A DNA stretch of 64,000 nt from Sceloporus undulatus (Eukaryota; Chordata; Lepidosauria; Squamata; Phrynosomatidae): positions 13,362,805 through 13,426,804 of the forward strand of contig NC_056529.1 in the NCBI RefSeq assembly GCF_019175285.1, given 5' to 3'. This document shows, piece after piece, positions 36,201 to 48,200 of the stretch. The notes beneath the pieces were generated by a model that was given only the letters and a program-made list of their open reading frames with translations, was not told the origin of the DNA and made no database searches. The position numbers were made by a program, and so were the translations under genes. The stretch's first letter is position 1, and each line of letters opens with the position of its first letter.

Positions 36201-39200
36201 TGATAAGGATGGAATTATTGAGCTCAGTTTTTCGCTCTATTAAACTGTATGCCATGACATACAGAAGCAGCTCTCATCTCCTTGTGTCTTGTTATTCTTC
36301 CTCATAGCAACAACCCCCAAAGATAACTGCCCATAAAAAGAGGTGTCCCCAGAGGGTGCCACACAGTTACTGAATCCCTTTCACTTGGATATTCCACAAA
36401 CCTGGGCATTGTCCGGTGCCAGTTGAACAGATCTTGAAAAAGTTAGTTTTCTGAACTACAGCTCCCAGAATTCTTTAGGCTTCATGGCTATTTTCTAGGC
36501 TCTGCACTTGGGTAACTGGAGATCCTGTGGTATGGAGCAGTTAATGACTACTAGGACTCCAGTGTTTCAAGCAGCATCTACCATCCTGTACTTTCAGTAC
36601 CAGAAGTTCACAAAAAGTCAACATGGGTTTCAGAGAAACAAGTCATGCCAGACAAATCTTATCTCTTTTTTTGATAAAATTACTAGCTTGGTAGAGGAAG
36701 GGAATTCTGTGAACATAGTATATCTTGATTTTAGTAAGGCCTTTGACAAAGTTCCCCATGACATTCTCGCAAACAAGCTAGTAAAATGTGGGCTAGACAA
36801 GGTAACTGTTACATGGATTTGCAATTGGTTGACTGGCAGAACCCAAAGGGTGCTCAACAATGGCCTCTTTTCATCCTGGAGAGAAGTGTCCATTGGGTCC
36901 CACGGGGTTCTGTTCTGGGCCCAGTGCTATTAAACATTTTTATCAATAACTTGGATGACAGAATTGGGGCCATACTTATCTAATTTGCAGATGACACCAA
37001 ATTAGGAGGTATAGCAAATACCGCAGAGGACAGAATCAAAATTCAAAATGACCAGGATAGACTAGAAAGCTAGTCCAAAGCTAACAAAATGAACTTCAAC
37101 ATGGAGAAATGTGAGTACTGCACTTAGGATGGAAAAATGAAATGTACAGATATAGGATGGGGGACACCTGGCTGAATGAAACTACATGTGAAAGGGATCT
37201 AGGAGTTCAAGTAGACCACAAGTTGAACATGAGTCGACAGTGCGATGCAGCAGCTAAAAAGCCAATACAATTTTAGGCTGCATCAATAAAAGCATAGTAT
37301 CTAGATCAAGGAAAGTAATAGTGCCACTCTATTCTGCTTTGGTCAAGCCCCACCTGGAATATTGTGTCCAGTTCTGGGCACCACAATTCAAAAAGGACAC
37401 TGAGAAACAGGAGCATGTCCAAAGGAGGGAAACTAACATGGTGAAAGGTCTGGAAACCATGCCCTATGAGGAACAATTTAGGGAGCTGGGGATGTTTAGC
37501 CTGGGGAAATAGAAGGTTAAGAGGTGATATGATAGCCCTGTTTAAATATTTGAAGGGATGTCATATTGAGGATGGAGCAAGCTTGTTTTCTGCTGCTCCA
37601 GAGAACAGGACCTGGAACAATGGATGCAAGCTATGGAAAAAGAGAACTCCCTGACAGTAAGAACTGTTTGACAGTGGAACACACTTCCCCAGAGTCTCCT
37701 TCTTTGGAGGTCTTTAAGCAGAGGCTGGATGGCCATCTGTCGGGGATGCTTTGATTGAGAGTTCCTGCATGGCAGGGGGGTTGGACTGGATGGCCCTTGT
37801 GGTCTCTTCCTACTCTATGATTCTATGATTCTAAATATCCCCAAGCAATGTCACCAAATAATTACTTGTAATGCAACTACCAAAATGACCTCTGCTTAGA
37901 ATGGGATTAGGGAAAAGATGTTGGGGACATGATGAATGACAACAGATTTTCTTTTTCTGTGGGACCATTCTTTCTTACTGTTATGATGTTTACATTCTGA
38001 ATTTTTAAACAGGCTTGTAGGGAGTTATGCATGTGCCCTTCTTAAAATTAAGATTAAGACTTTCAGTATTCCAATTGGATGTGCATGCCATAAACATCTA
38101 CATACAATCATTATAATCTGGAATTCAAATCTTGCTAATGATTCAGATGGTCCTATGTTGGTTGGCAGATTTACCGTGACTAATTAGCAGTAATTACTTG
38201 TCTGGATGGAAAACGGGAAGGCATTTTGAAGAACGAGTCAGCATTCTTTCTGCCACAGAGGTTTAGAAGATTTGTACAGTGTGGGATGATCTTAAAGCCT
38301 GTCTTTTCATGTCATTTCCAAATTCCTTTAAGTGAAAAAAAAAAACCAACAACTCTTTAACTTTAATTGGCTAGCAGAGGTGTTGATACAGTGCTTGTCA
38401 ATTGTGGACCTCATGCCAGATTTTGTTTTTTACAGACCAGAGAACTGGGGTGATACAGATGTCTACACAAGTCTGTCTGCCTGCATTTCTCTCTTGCTGT
38501 CCAGAGTGGCATTAGAGATAAGCTAAAATTGCTACTCTCTGTATCATTTTAAACCAATGGTCTTTTGAAATCCCCACATGACAAGCAAGCTCAAATTTGG
38601 CACCTTTTCTGTGTGAGAACTCACTATTATTCAGAAAGCATATGGCTGAAGCTCAAATGCATTTCAAAATCATGTTTCTCAGGGCTGCACATATGTGATT
38701 AGGGTTTAGTTATCTAAGGAAGGATACCCTAAGCAGAGAAGCAGAGAAGTATATGTGACTACCTCAGCTATGATGATGTGACTTATTTCTTCATACCCAA
38801 AGCATCTTTGGTTTTGTATCTGTCAATACTGCATAATCAGACTGTTGGTTTTTTTTTTTAATCAATAGCTTGCCATCTGGAAAGGGTGGGTAGAAGATAG
38901 AGCAAGATCTAAGGGTAGATTTTAGATTGGTAGATTTTGCAGTAGATCAACAAAAGTTGCAGTGCAGTTGTCCTTAGCTCCTGCTGGCAGACTTCTTGGA
39001 GGTAGCTGATTGGTCCCTTTTTAAACTGACTATGGGATTAGATAGTTCCTTTGTCTGATCTGGTATGCTCTTTCTATGTTCTTATGTTCCTATGAATTCC
39101 TCACTCCTAGTTGTCTTAACGGTACCAACAACTCCTCTCTGCTGCCGAAGTCAGATTACTGAAGCAAAATGCATGTGGGGAAGAAGTGAATTTTGGGGTG

Positions 39201-42200
39201 AGCGGACATGTGAACCTGGTTCTGATACTCTTTCATTCTTAATATCTGCCCACCTCACTCGCTATTTTATACTTGGTTCTAGTTGGTGGATATTCATTCT
39301 GGTAAAAACAAGAGCCCACAAAGTAGATCTCACAAGTCTGAAATCTGCCTACCCCATAGTATGGTATTGGGAGGGGGCAGAAATAGGTGCATTTGAAAGC
39401 ACTTGGTTGTGCTTTTGTATGGCAGAAGGGATTGATCAGCTTGTCAGGGAGCACACAGCCCTGGCCACACAACAGTGAAGAGAGAAGGTGGAGAGGAAGA
39501 GGATGGTAGTTAGTGCTGGCCTGGCTGACTACCTGGAGCAAGCAGTAACATGAGAAACATGAGGAAGGAAGGAAGGAAGGAAGGAAGGAAGGAAGGAAGG
39601 AAGGAAGGACAATGAAGTAGCATAGGGAGAACAAATTATATCACTCACTAAAACTGATTTGAAGATGTTACTGTTTGGACTACACTACCAGAATCTCCAA
39701 CCAGGATTGGAGGGGGAGAAAGAAAAGGTGTCATAGACCTATGGCCTAGCCCAGGTGCTATAGTTTTAATAACTTTGCCTAATGGCCATGCTGATTGGGG
39801 ATTCTGGGGGTTGTAGCCCACAAGTAATATTTCCAAGTTGTGCCCACTACTGCATGCATGTGCCTACAGATATACACTGCATCAAACCCATTGTAGCACG
39901 TACCTCTTGCAGTTCGGCTTGATATAGAAGATTCATGCCTAGGAACATTCTAAAACTTTTCCCTATGTAGTACTGTTAATCCAATTTATGTAATATCTCC
40001 CCATCTATTTGATTTAGATATAACACTTTAGTTTTCTAGGTTCATCTGCAGACCACTCTGAAAGCTCTTTCATGATACACTCACTTGTTTACTATTAATG
40101 CAGAACAAAAGAGTGGCTGTCCTCAGCATACCAGCGAATCCAGCAAATGTTATTTACAATGTTAAAATTAGAGCTGAAAATTGCTGCCAGCTAGGAAAGT
40201 AATAGGGATCTGAATGCTTCCAAATGGTGTAAAACTCAAGGTTTTGTTTTTCTGGAGGAAACCCAAAAGTTCTGAGCTGTGAACAGTTGTCTTTGTGTGG
40301 CCTAAATTGGCAGCAGGCAAAACAGTACATAATAAAAGAGACCCTGACAAGACAGGGAGGGATTCGCTCTTCAGCCTGCGCTGGCATTCAACGCTGCCAT
40401 CTTCTTAAAAGGCATGAGGTTTTATTTTGGAAAAATAAGAGAGGAGGAGGAGAAGGGCAAATGTTTCGAAAACATGCAAGCTGCACTTGTACAGTGTGCT
40501 AGTGAATCAAGCTGTATGGAGTAGTCAAGTGTAGGCCTGTCTGGTTGGAAGCCATCAAGCTGAAGCGAGTCCACAAGCCACATATTGTGAGTTGTCAAAC
40601 CCTTGCCAGGTTCCTGGTTTCTTCAGTTGCTAGTCAGACAACCAGGAATACCAAGACGTTTGTTAAGCCATGAGTGTCCTGTCATGTAGTTGATGGATCC
40701 CTGCGTCTTGGATCATGGGTTGCAGAAGGTCTCAATTGAGAGTTTATAGTAGGACAGGGCTCTCAAGATAATACGCTGAGCCTTCAGTATCCAGACCAAC
40801 ACAAAAGGTATACTAACATGTTGCTGTGTTAGCCTGTGTCAGTATACAAAGGGATCTTTGAAACTAAGTGAGAGAAAGAAGTTCGTAGTGTAGGCTTTTG
40901 TAGACTCAGTTGTCTTCATCAGCACCTGAAGATGACTAAGATCCAAAATACACTGCAGAAATAATCCAGTTCAAGACTGCTTTAACTGCCCTAGCTCAAT
41001 GTCAGAGAGGTTTGGTGCCACAATAAAACTATAATTCCCAGGATTCCGTAGCACTGAACCTAGGCAGTTAAAGCAGCCTCAAACTGGATTATTTCTACAG
41101 TGTGTTTTGAACCCAAGTCTACAAAAGTTTGGGCTACAGACTATTTTCGCCTCTCAGTTAGCCTCAAAGGTGCTACCAGATTCCTTTGAACATAGAAGAT
41201 TGTAGATTTAACATACAGTGTTTTTTTCTTGTCCATGGCTCTCAAGGCAAATGCAAGAAAAATGAGAGGGAGAGCAGTCCAATTACATGCTTTAAGTTAT
41301 GTTTAGGCAAGACCCAAATATCCTAAATAGTTTGGTCTACTTAAATATAATTGCGGAGAGCGGAGGACTAGGAGTCTATCTACACTGCAGAAATAATCTG
41401 GTTTGGCTGTCATGGCTCAATGCTATGGAATTCTGAGAACTGTAGTTTGTTGTGGCACATGGATGCAGCCTACAACAGCACAATCACAGTCAAATTGTCG
41501 TTCTTGCTTTTGATGCACGATAATTTTTAAAAAAGAAAGAAATCACAAATTATTCAGGACAGTTCTTGGCTACATGGAAAATGTGAGTCTTCATTCTTCT
41601 GAATGATGTGTGTGTATGCGCCTTCAAGTCGCCTCTTGACTTATGCCAACCCCAAGAATTTCCTCTGAGTTATATACCATTCTTAATCATTCACAGTACC
41701 TCATACTATGGTCAAGCTCAGGTCTGTTTCAATCAAAATGTGGACTTTTATGAGCAGTGTATAAAATCCTGGGGTGGCAGGTTATTTTTTTTTTAAATCA
41801 TTGAATTCATTTGTTGACATAGCAAGCATGTGACTTGAAAACACCTGGATTTTTAACAAAAAAAGTAGCCAGTCTCGCTTGCATTTTATTTTGTTTTGTT
41901 TTAACTCGCATGCCTTTCCCTTCTAAAGAGCACAGAGTTCAGCTTCAGCCAATCTCTTGGCAGGAACTATAACAAAAATGCGATGAGGGCAAATCCCAAG
42001 GTGATATGGCTGGAGGCAGCTGTAAGCTTTGAATAAAGCTTCACTGTGGTTAACACACTTAAAGGAATGTCAGCAAAAATGTAGCACTTGGGCTAGGCCC
42101 CAGATCTCTGGCACCTTCTCTTTCTCCAACCCCAATTTCCCCCCTCTTCTGTATAGAGACTAAAATCCAATGCCAACAATCCACTGGTAAGTTCTCCCAC

Positions 42201-45200
42201 ACAAGACGTCTTGAATGTCTCAGAAAGCTAGGTAAGAATAGGTATTCCACTAGATGATGTCCCAAGTGCTCCATGAAAAGGGACAATACCTGTGCCAAAT
42301 CATCAGCTCGCAGTCCAAGATAATCCATGTTTAATGTGAAATCGAAGGTTTTCACACGTGGCATACATAGTTTTTTGTGGTTTTTTGGGGCTATGTGGCT
42401 GTGTTCTGGAAGAGTTTATTCCTGACGTTTCTCCCTCTCATGGCTGCAGCAGTCTGCTGCATACCATGCAGGTGTCCATTGTTTGATACAGTCTGACCTT
42501 GGACAAGTTTTGACTTTAGGGAATTTCCAGCAACACTCACACTTGTCTGAAAAAATATTTTACTTCCATTGAAAATTATTTAGATTTAGCCACAGTTTGG
42601 ACAAGATAAATCTTGTTGGTTAATATTTATTACTTCTTTGTACAACTCCTCTTGGCTGAATGCATAACAGTACCAGGGAGCTCCTGGCCATTGATCAGCT
42701 TCAGGACTGTGCCTGGGTTTATTTTTGGCTGCCCTTGAGCACCTGAAGAACTGTTGGCCATAGCAGTTCCTTCTTCCTTGGGTACACAAGGGCTGCCAGA
42801 ATATGTCCAAACAGGGCCCCACAGGTGCCTTCCCACCCTGACATTGCTATTGTGCACCTAGAGAAGACATGGGGAATAAGGAGCAGCTTCCACCTCTGGA
42901 TAGTGGTGTAAGTACATTGGCAGAGACCAATGCTCTGCCAGTGAGCATAATGGATATCAGCCAGTTGCTCCCAGAATCCCCCAGCTATAATAGAAAAGCA
43001 GGGTTTTTTATTTTATTTCTGAGTCTAGCCAACTCCCTGAGACAGGTGAGAAACTTTTCAAAGCTCTATAGATACCACTGTAGCAAGATGTTAATCATAA
43101 TCTCTTAGTTTGGATGAGAATGGAAAGTAGTGAGCGTAAGATTACCTCTTTGTATATTTACTCATGCTAAACAAAAGATTTGTCCACCTTTCAGTTTATC
43201 AGGCCACAATACGCTCCACTGAATGTGGATTGTTTTCTCTAGAAACAGCCACCAGAACGTTACTCATGAACAAATGCCTTTTTATTATTTGAAAAGAGTG
43301 CAGAGAGCACATTGCAGAAGACGCAAAACCTGATTCCATCAATGACACTGCTGACCTTGCTCTACCACCTGAAATGCCAATTTTAATTGACTTCCATGCC
43401 CTGAAAGACATCCTTGGGCCACCAATGTATGAACTGGAGGTAACTATATTGTTCTTTATTCTCATAGGCTTTTCTTATCATTGTAGGAATGATTTTATAG
43501 TTAGTAGCCTTGCTTCCTCTCTAGACAGTACAATTGAAGCCAAGGGAAAATGAGTCTAGGGGCAAAACGTCAAACTTGCTCTCTCTGTGTGCATTGAACC
43601 ATAGCAGTTTATTCTCAAGTTTTTGCAACCAGTTTCAAATGGACACAATCTGAATGTGGCCAGTGGGTGACTAGGGTTCCTGGATACCCCTCTCATTGAA
43701 CAAGTGGGGCTTTGGTGTGCTTGAAACAGCTTCTTTATTCTTAGTTGCCATTGCTCTGCTCTCCAAACTGCAGCTTCCCCCTCTGGGAAAGACATTCCAG
43801 ATTGGTTCCATTTGTTTTTCTTTTCTGCAGCAGGGCCTCTCGCTCTTCTTTCTCCTTAGCTCTAAGAGCTTCACCTCTGACTTTCTGTCTGCCATCAATA
43901 ACTAGCTGGAAATCTAGACCCTGCAAAGGCAATTCGCAGTGCTTAGGCTCAGCTTGAGGAGAAATTGAAACCTAAAGTAATTGAATTGATTGGCCTTCTG
44001 GAAGAGAAGGCCTTTTCAAATCAAGTATTTTTAAAATTAACATGAGGCAGTATAATTTTGTAAGTAAAAATGCTTTGTGCTGCTGTTCTAAAGGCACTGT
44101 ATAACAGAAGCAAAACCTGCTGTGTTAAGGGAGCAAATGGTGTCTTACTCTAAAACAGTACTTCCCAGGTATGGGGATTAGAGATTTTTTCCCTCTGCAG
44201 CCTAAAGGGTACACCTTTAAAAATGCTTTTAAGAATACAGTAAAGTACTGTCTTGAACATCCAAACACAAGTCATTGCAAAATGTCTTGGCTAAAAAGGG
44301 CTGGAGGAAATTAGCATTAACACTAAAAAGCAATGCTGACAGCTTCCCTGATGTAAGCATAGGTATGTAGTATTTAAATGTTTCATGTTTAAGCAGGAGA
44401 ATAGTAAGAGGTATAAGCTTTTCCATCAGTGTTAAGAGAAGTGGCATGAAATCCACAAAATGTCATACTAAAATAAGTCTTAAGGCTGTTGCTAGATACC
44501 TTTCTCCCTTTTTAAGGCTAAATTGACTAATGCAAGTAGCTCTTTGAAAACATTAGAAATAGTAGCCATTTTATTTTAAGCAGTTTTTGCATTTCTCCTT
44601 AAAATGAGTTCTGCAATTGAACCACACTACAAAAATCTTCCTATGCGCCATAACAGGTGCATCAGTGAGTCATTTCTTAGGTTTTCCAGTTATCCTCTGA
44701 AGAGAAGGAATGTTTCCGAGTGCATATCCTGAGGACCTATGCACTGGGACTATATCTAACAGACGTTTCCCTTATCTAATGTGATCATACAGTTTCTGCT
44801 GTTAATATATTGGTTGGAGCTTCTATCTGTTATATGCTGTGCAAGGTGGGACTTGGGGGCAGGTTTACCTTTTTAAATATATACATGACTTACTACATCT
44901 GACAGTATTCCACTGTAAACCTATAAAAGTACAGATTTTCATCTTCATCCCCTCCACTGCCCTCCTCCAAAGTAGGCCCCAAGGTATGTCAGGACCATGT
45001 TATAAATAGGTCAGATAAAATGACATGGATGTGGCCACTAGTTGGGAGTTGTAGCGGAGGGGAATAATTTTATAATTAGAAGTAGTACAGTAGTTCAAGC
45101 CGGCATTCTTTGCTTTAGCATAGCTTTGTGCTCAGGGCCACAGACTCCAGGGTTATTTTCAGAGGTATAGAAAAGTTCCTTTTTTGACTAAACTCCCAGG

Positions 45201-48200
45201 ACCCCCCCCCCCTCAGCCAGGATGGCCAGGGTCAGCTTTCAGAAGTACAGTCCCTGCAAAGTAGCAACATTTCTGTATTCTGGTTCTTTTCCATAAAAAC
45301 CATGTCATCTGTCCTTTCAGGTGTCTGAGAGACTGAGTCAACCAGGTGTAGCAATCGGCTTAGCGTGGACTCCCTTAGGGGGGGAGATCATGTTTGTAGA
45401 AGCCAGTCGTATGGATGGGGAAGGCCAGCTCACTTTGACTGGGCAGCTGGGTGATGTCATGAAGGAATCAGCACATCTTGCCATCAGCTGGCTCCGTAGC
45501 AATGCAAAAAAATACCAGCTGACAAATGGTACGTGGAACTGCACAAGCAGCGTGAGCCTCATACCATAGATCAAAGGACTTTCAAAGAGCACCAGATTTT
45601 GCTGCCTACTGCTGTGGTGGAAGTTTGGGTAGCCACAGGACATCTTGAATGGAGCATATTTAGCTTGATAAGCACTTTGAAATGTATTAATACATTTAAA
45701 ATGTATTAAAAACCAACTCTTAAAATTACTCTCCCTTAAACAGAGCAATCTATTAGTAAAGCATTGACAAATTATGAGCAGGACTGCATAAGAACATTTG
45801 TTTGCCATTGTTGTTTGCCTTCAAGTTGTTTCCGACTTACGGGGTTCAAGATTTGTTCAGGGGTGGATTCCCTTTGCTTTTCCCTGTGGTTGAGACCATG
45901 CAACTTGCCCAAGGATATCCAGTGAGTTCCATGGCCAAGCTGGGAATTGAACCCTGGTCTCCAGAGTCATAGTCCAACGCTCCAACCACTGGCTCTAAGC
46001 ACATTTATACTGGCTTTGAAATGAGAATTTTCGTGGAAGACTAAAAAAGAGGGGTAGCATTATATTGATGCAGGCGTTTTCTCTCCTTTCTCCCCCTGAT
46101 GGCTCTTTTTGCCATTACAAATCTTCTTGGAAGTGGGATCACTACCAAATGCAACCAATGTTTGGAAGACAAGTTCTCCAGCAGTGGGGTGGTTTTATTT
46201 ATTTATTTTAAGAACAAAAGACCAGAAACACCACAGGTTTGAAATTTCCATGCTGAATTCCCCCTTCCCCTTCTCTCTTTCTTAAAGCTTCGGGAAGTTT
46301 TGATCTCCTTGACAACACAGACATCCATCTGCACTTCCCAGCTGGAGCCGTCACAAAAGATGGACCATCTGCTGGCGTTACTATAGTAACCTGCCTTGCC
46401 TCACTTTTCAGTGGGCGGCTTGTGCGTTCAGATGTGGCCATGACTGGAGAAATTACACTAAGAGGCCTTGTTCTTCCAGTAAGTATTGTTTGGAGATAAT
46501 GACATTATTAGACCTGTCTTCACTTCTTTTCCCTTGCCACCCCCTCCCCATCACAACCTTTTAATACCAGCTTCCATTCGGTCTTTATTTTAAGCCATAT
46601 ATCCATGCTTGTTACATTTCACTCCTAGACATCCTTCTGTAGCAGTCCTCCATAGCCGGCCCTCACTAGCCATGGATTCTTTTCCCACAGATTAAAGCAT
46701 CCACACTTTAAAAGATTTTAAAAATATACATTCCAAAAATGAAACCTTGATTTTGTCATTTTCTGTAAGGGACACCATTTCACTATGCCACTGTATTAAA
46801 TGCAACTTGAACATCCACACATTTTGAGATCCACAAGTGTTTGTGTGTGTGTCCTGGAACCAAACCCCAGTGGATAGCAAAGGCCTGTTGTAGTTAAGAT
46901 TCCTATAAAAATCAGACTTGATTTAAAAAAAAATCTGCTATGCATTAGAGTAAGCTAGTAATTGGGGCAACATTTCCAAGAGAACAGAAGAGGAAAGAAT
47001 AGTAATTTCTTACAGCAGTGGTCTTAATTTTGTTAGATGTTGCCTAAATGGAAATAGTGGCTGTAATCATTACTTTGTTCTCAGCGAGTTGTTAAAAGAA
47101 AGCAGTTCAACTAGCTTGCTTTCTTCCATCTTGATGACAGCTAGGACATTCAATTTTTCATAAATATCGGTCAAGAATCTAACGTGCTAATTATAATTGT
47201 CTAAAACGTTCTTATTTCAGAGTATCTCATCCCAACGTGAGAGTGCATGAGAAACCTAGGAGGTGGGACAATGTGGTGTCGATATTTTCTTAGTGACAAA
47301 AGTGTGCCATATGGAGGGGTGGCTTTAGTTACGGTGGGAATTCTGCCATGTACATACAGATTACATTTAGCCAGCCAATAAACTTGCTGTAGGTCAGAGA
47401 TGCATCTTTCATACAAAGAAACACATGCTTGATGACAAATGAGTGGTTTTTTTGTTTGTTTTGCTGTTACTTTTCTATGCTCATTTGGACATACTTTTGG
47501 ATGTTTCTGCTCCCTGAAACCACCTACCTCATGCCAACAGGATGATGTCTGCAATTGTAGTCCCCCAAAAGTAACTTTCCCAGGGTGTTTGAACATAGTG
47601 TTCACCCACTTCCCTGTAGCACCCAGCAGGTCTTAAATCTACAGAAATGAACAAAGCTCCCTAAAACCTTGCTGGTACCATATTATGTTTTAATTGGGCC
47701 TGGGGTAAGGAATGTGTGGCCTTCCAGATATTGTAAGACTGCAGCTGCCATCAGACTGATGGGAATTACAATCCAGTAACATTTAGGGAGAAATGAATTC
47801 CCAATCTCTGTTCCATAGTATCTGTGTGGTATCCAGTGACTTAGGTAAAGCTTTAGTGCTTCTCAGCAGCTCCTATGGTCTGCTTGCCACTTCTTCCACA
47901 AGGAGACCTGTATTCCTTTACAGTGCGAGGACAGTTCCAAAGTAGTCTTCACTGTAGCATTAACTCTGATCAAGCAAACTGAGGATTCCAAAAGGCCTCT
48001 TGGGACACCAAGGGTTGCATACAGAAAGTCCCAGTCTGTTCCTGGCATTTCTATTTAAAATCATTATGGGAAATCGTTAGGACTTACTCATATCTATTTT
48101 ATATCCCACCAATTTCAATGGATCTCCTTGTAATAGGACTAAACACAGAGCCAGACCAATGTTAGCAACTACCAAACGCCTTGTTATTCTGTTGAAATTA

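Larger units (their letters stand above)
35940..43296 (+). other. LONP2: LONP2 intron 11 (7.4 kb)
   Basis: The largest intron. It contains the longest CR1 copy (36,597-37,834), a GGAA microsatellite, a Penelope-like repeat split by a palindromic MITE, and an unidentified stretch at 42,586-42,857. Confidence 0.9.

Noticed and set aside
36508-36933. Possible host gene for a reverse-transcriptase-like protein
   Set aside because: It is the RT part of a broken CR1 LINE with frameshifts and the standard CR1 3' end at 37,834.
43741-43957. Overlapping short frames on both strands near 43,750
   Set aside because: They lie in LONP2 intron 12 with no similarity and are mutually antisense.
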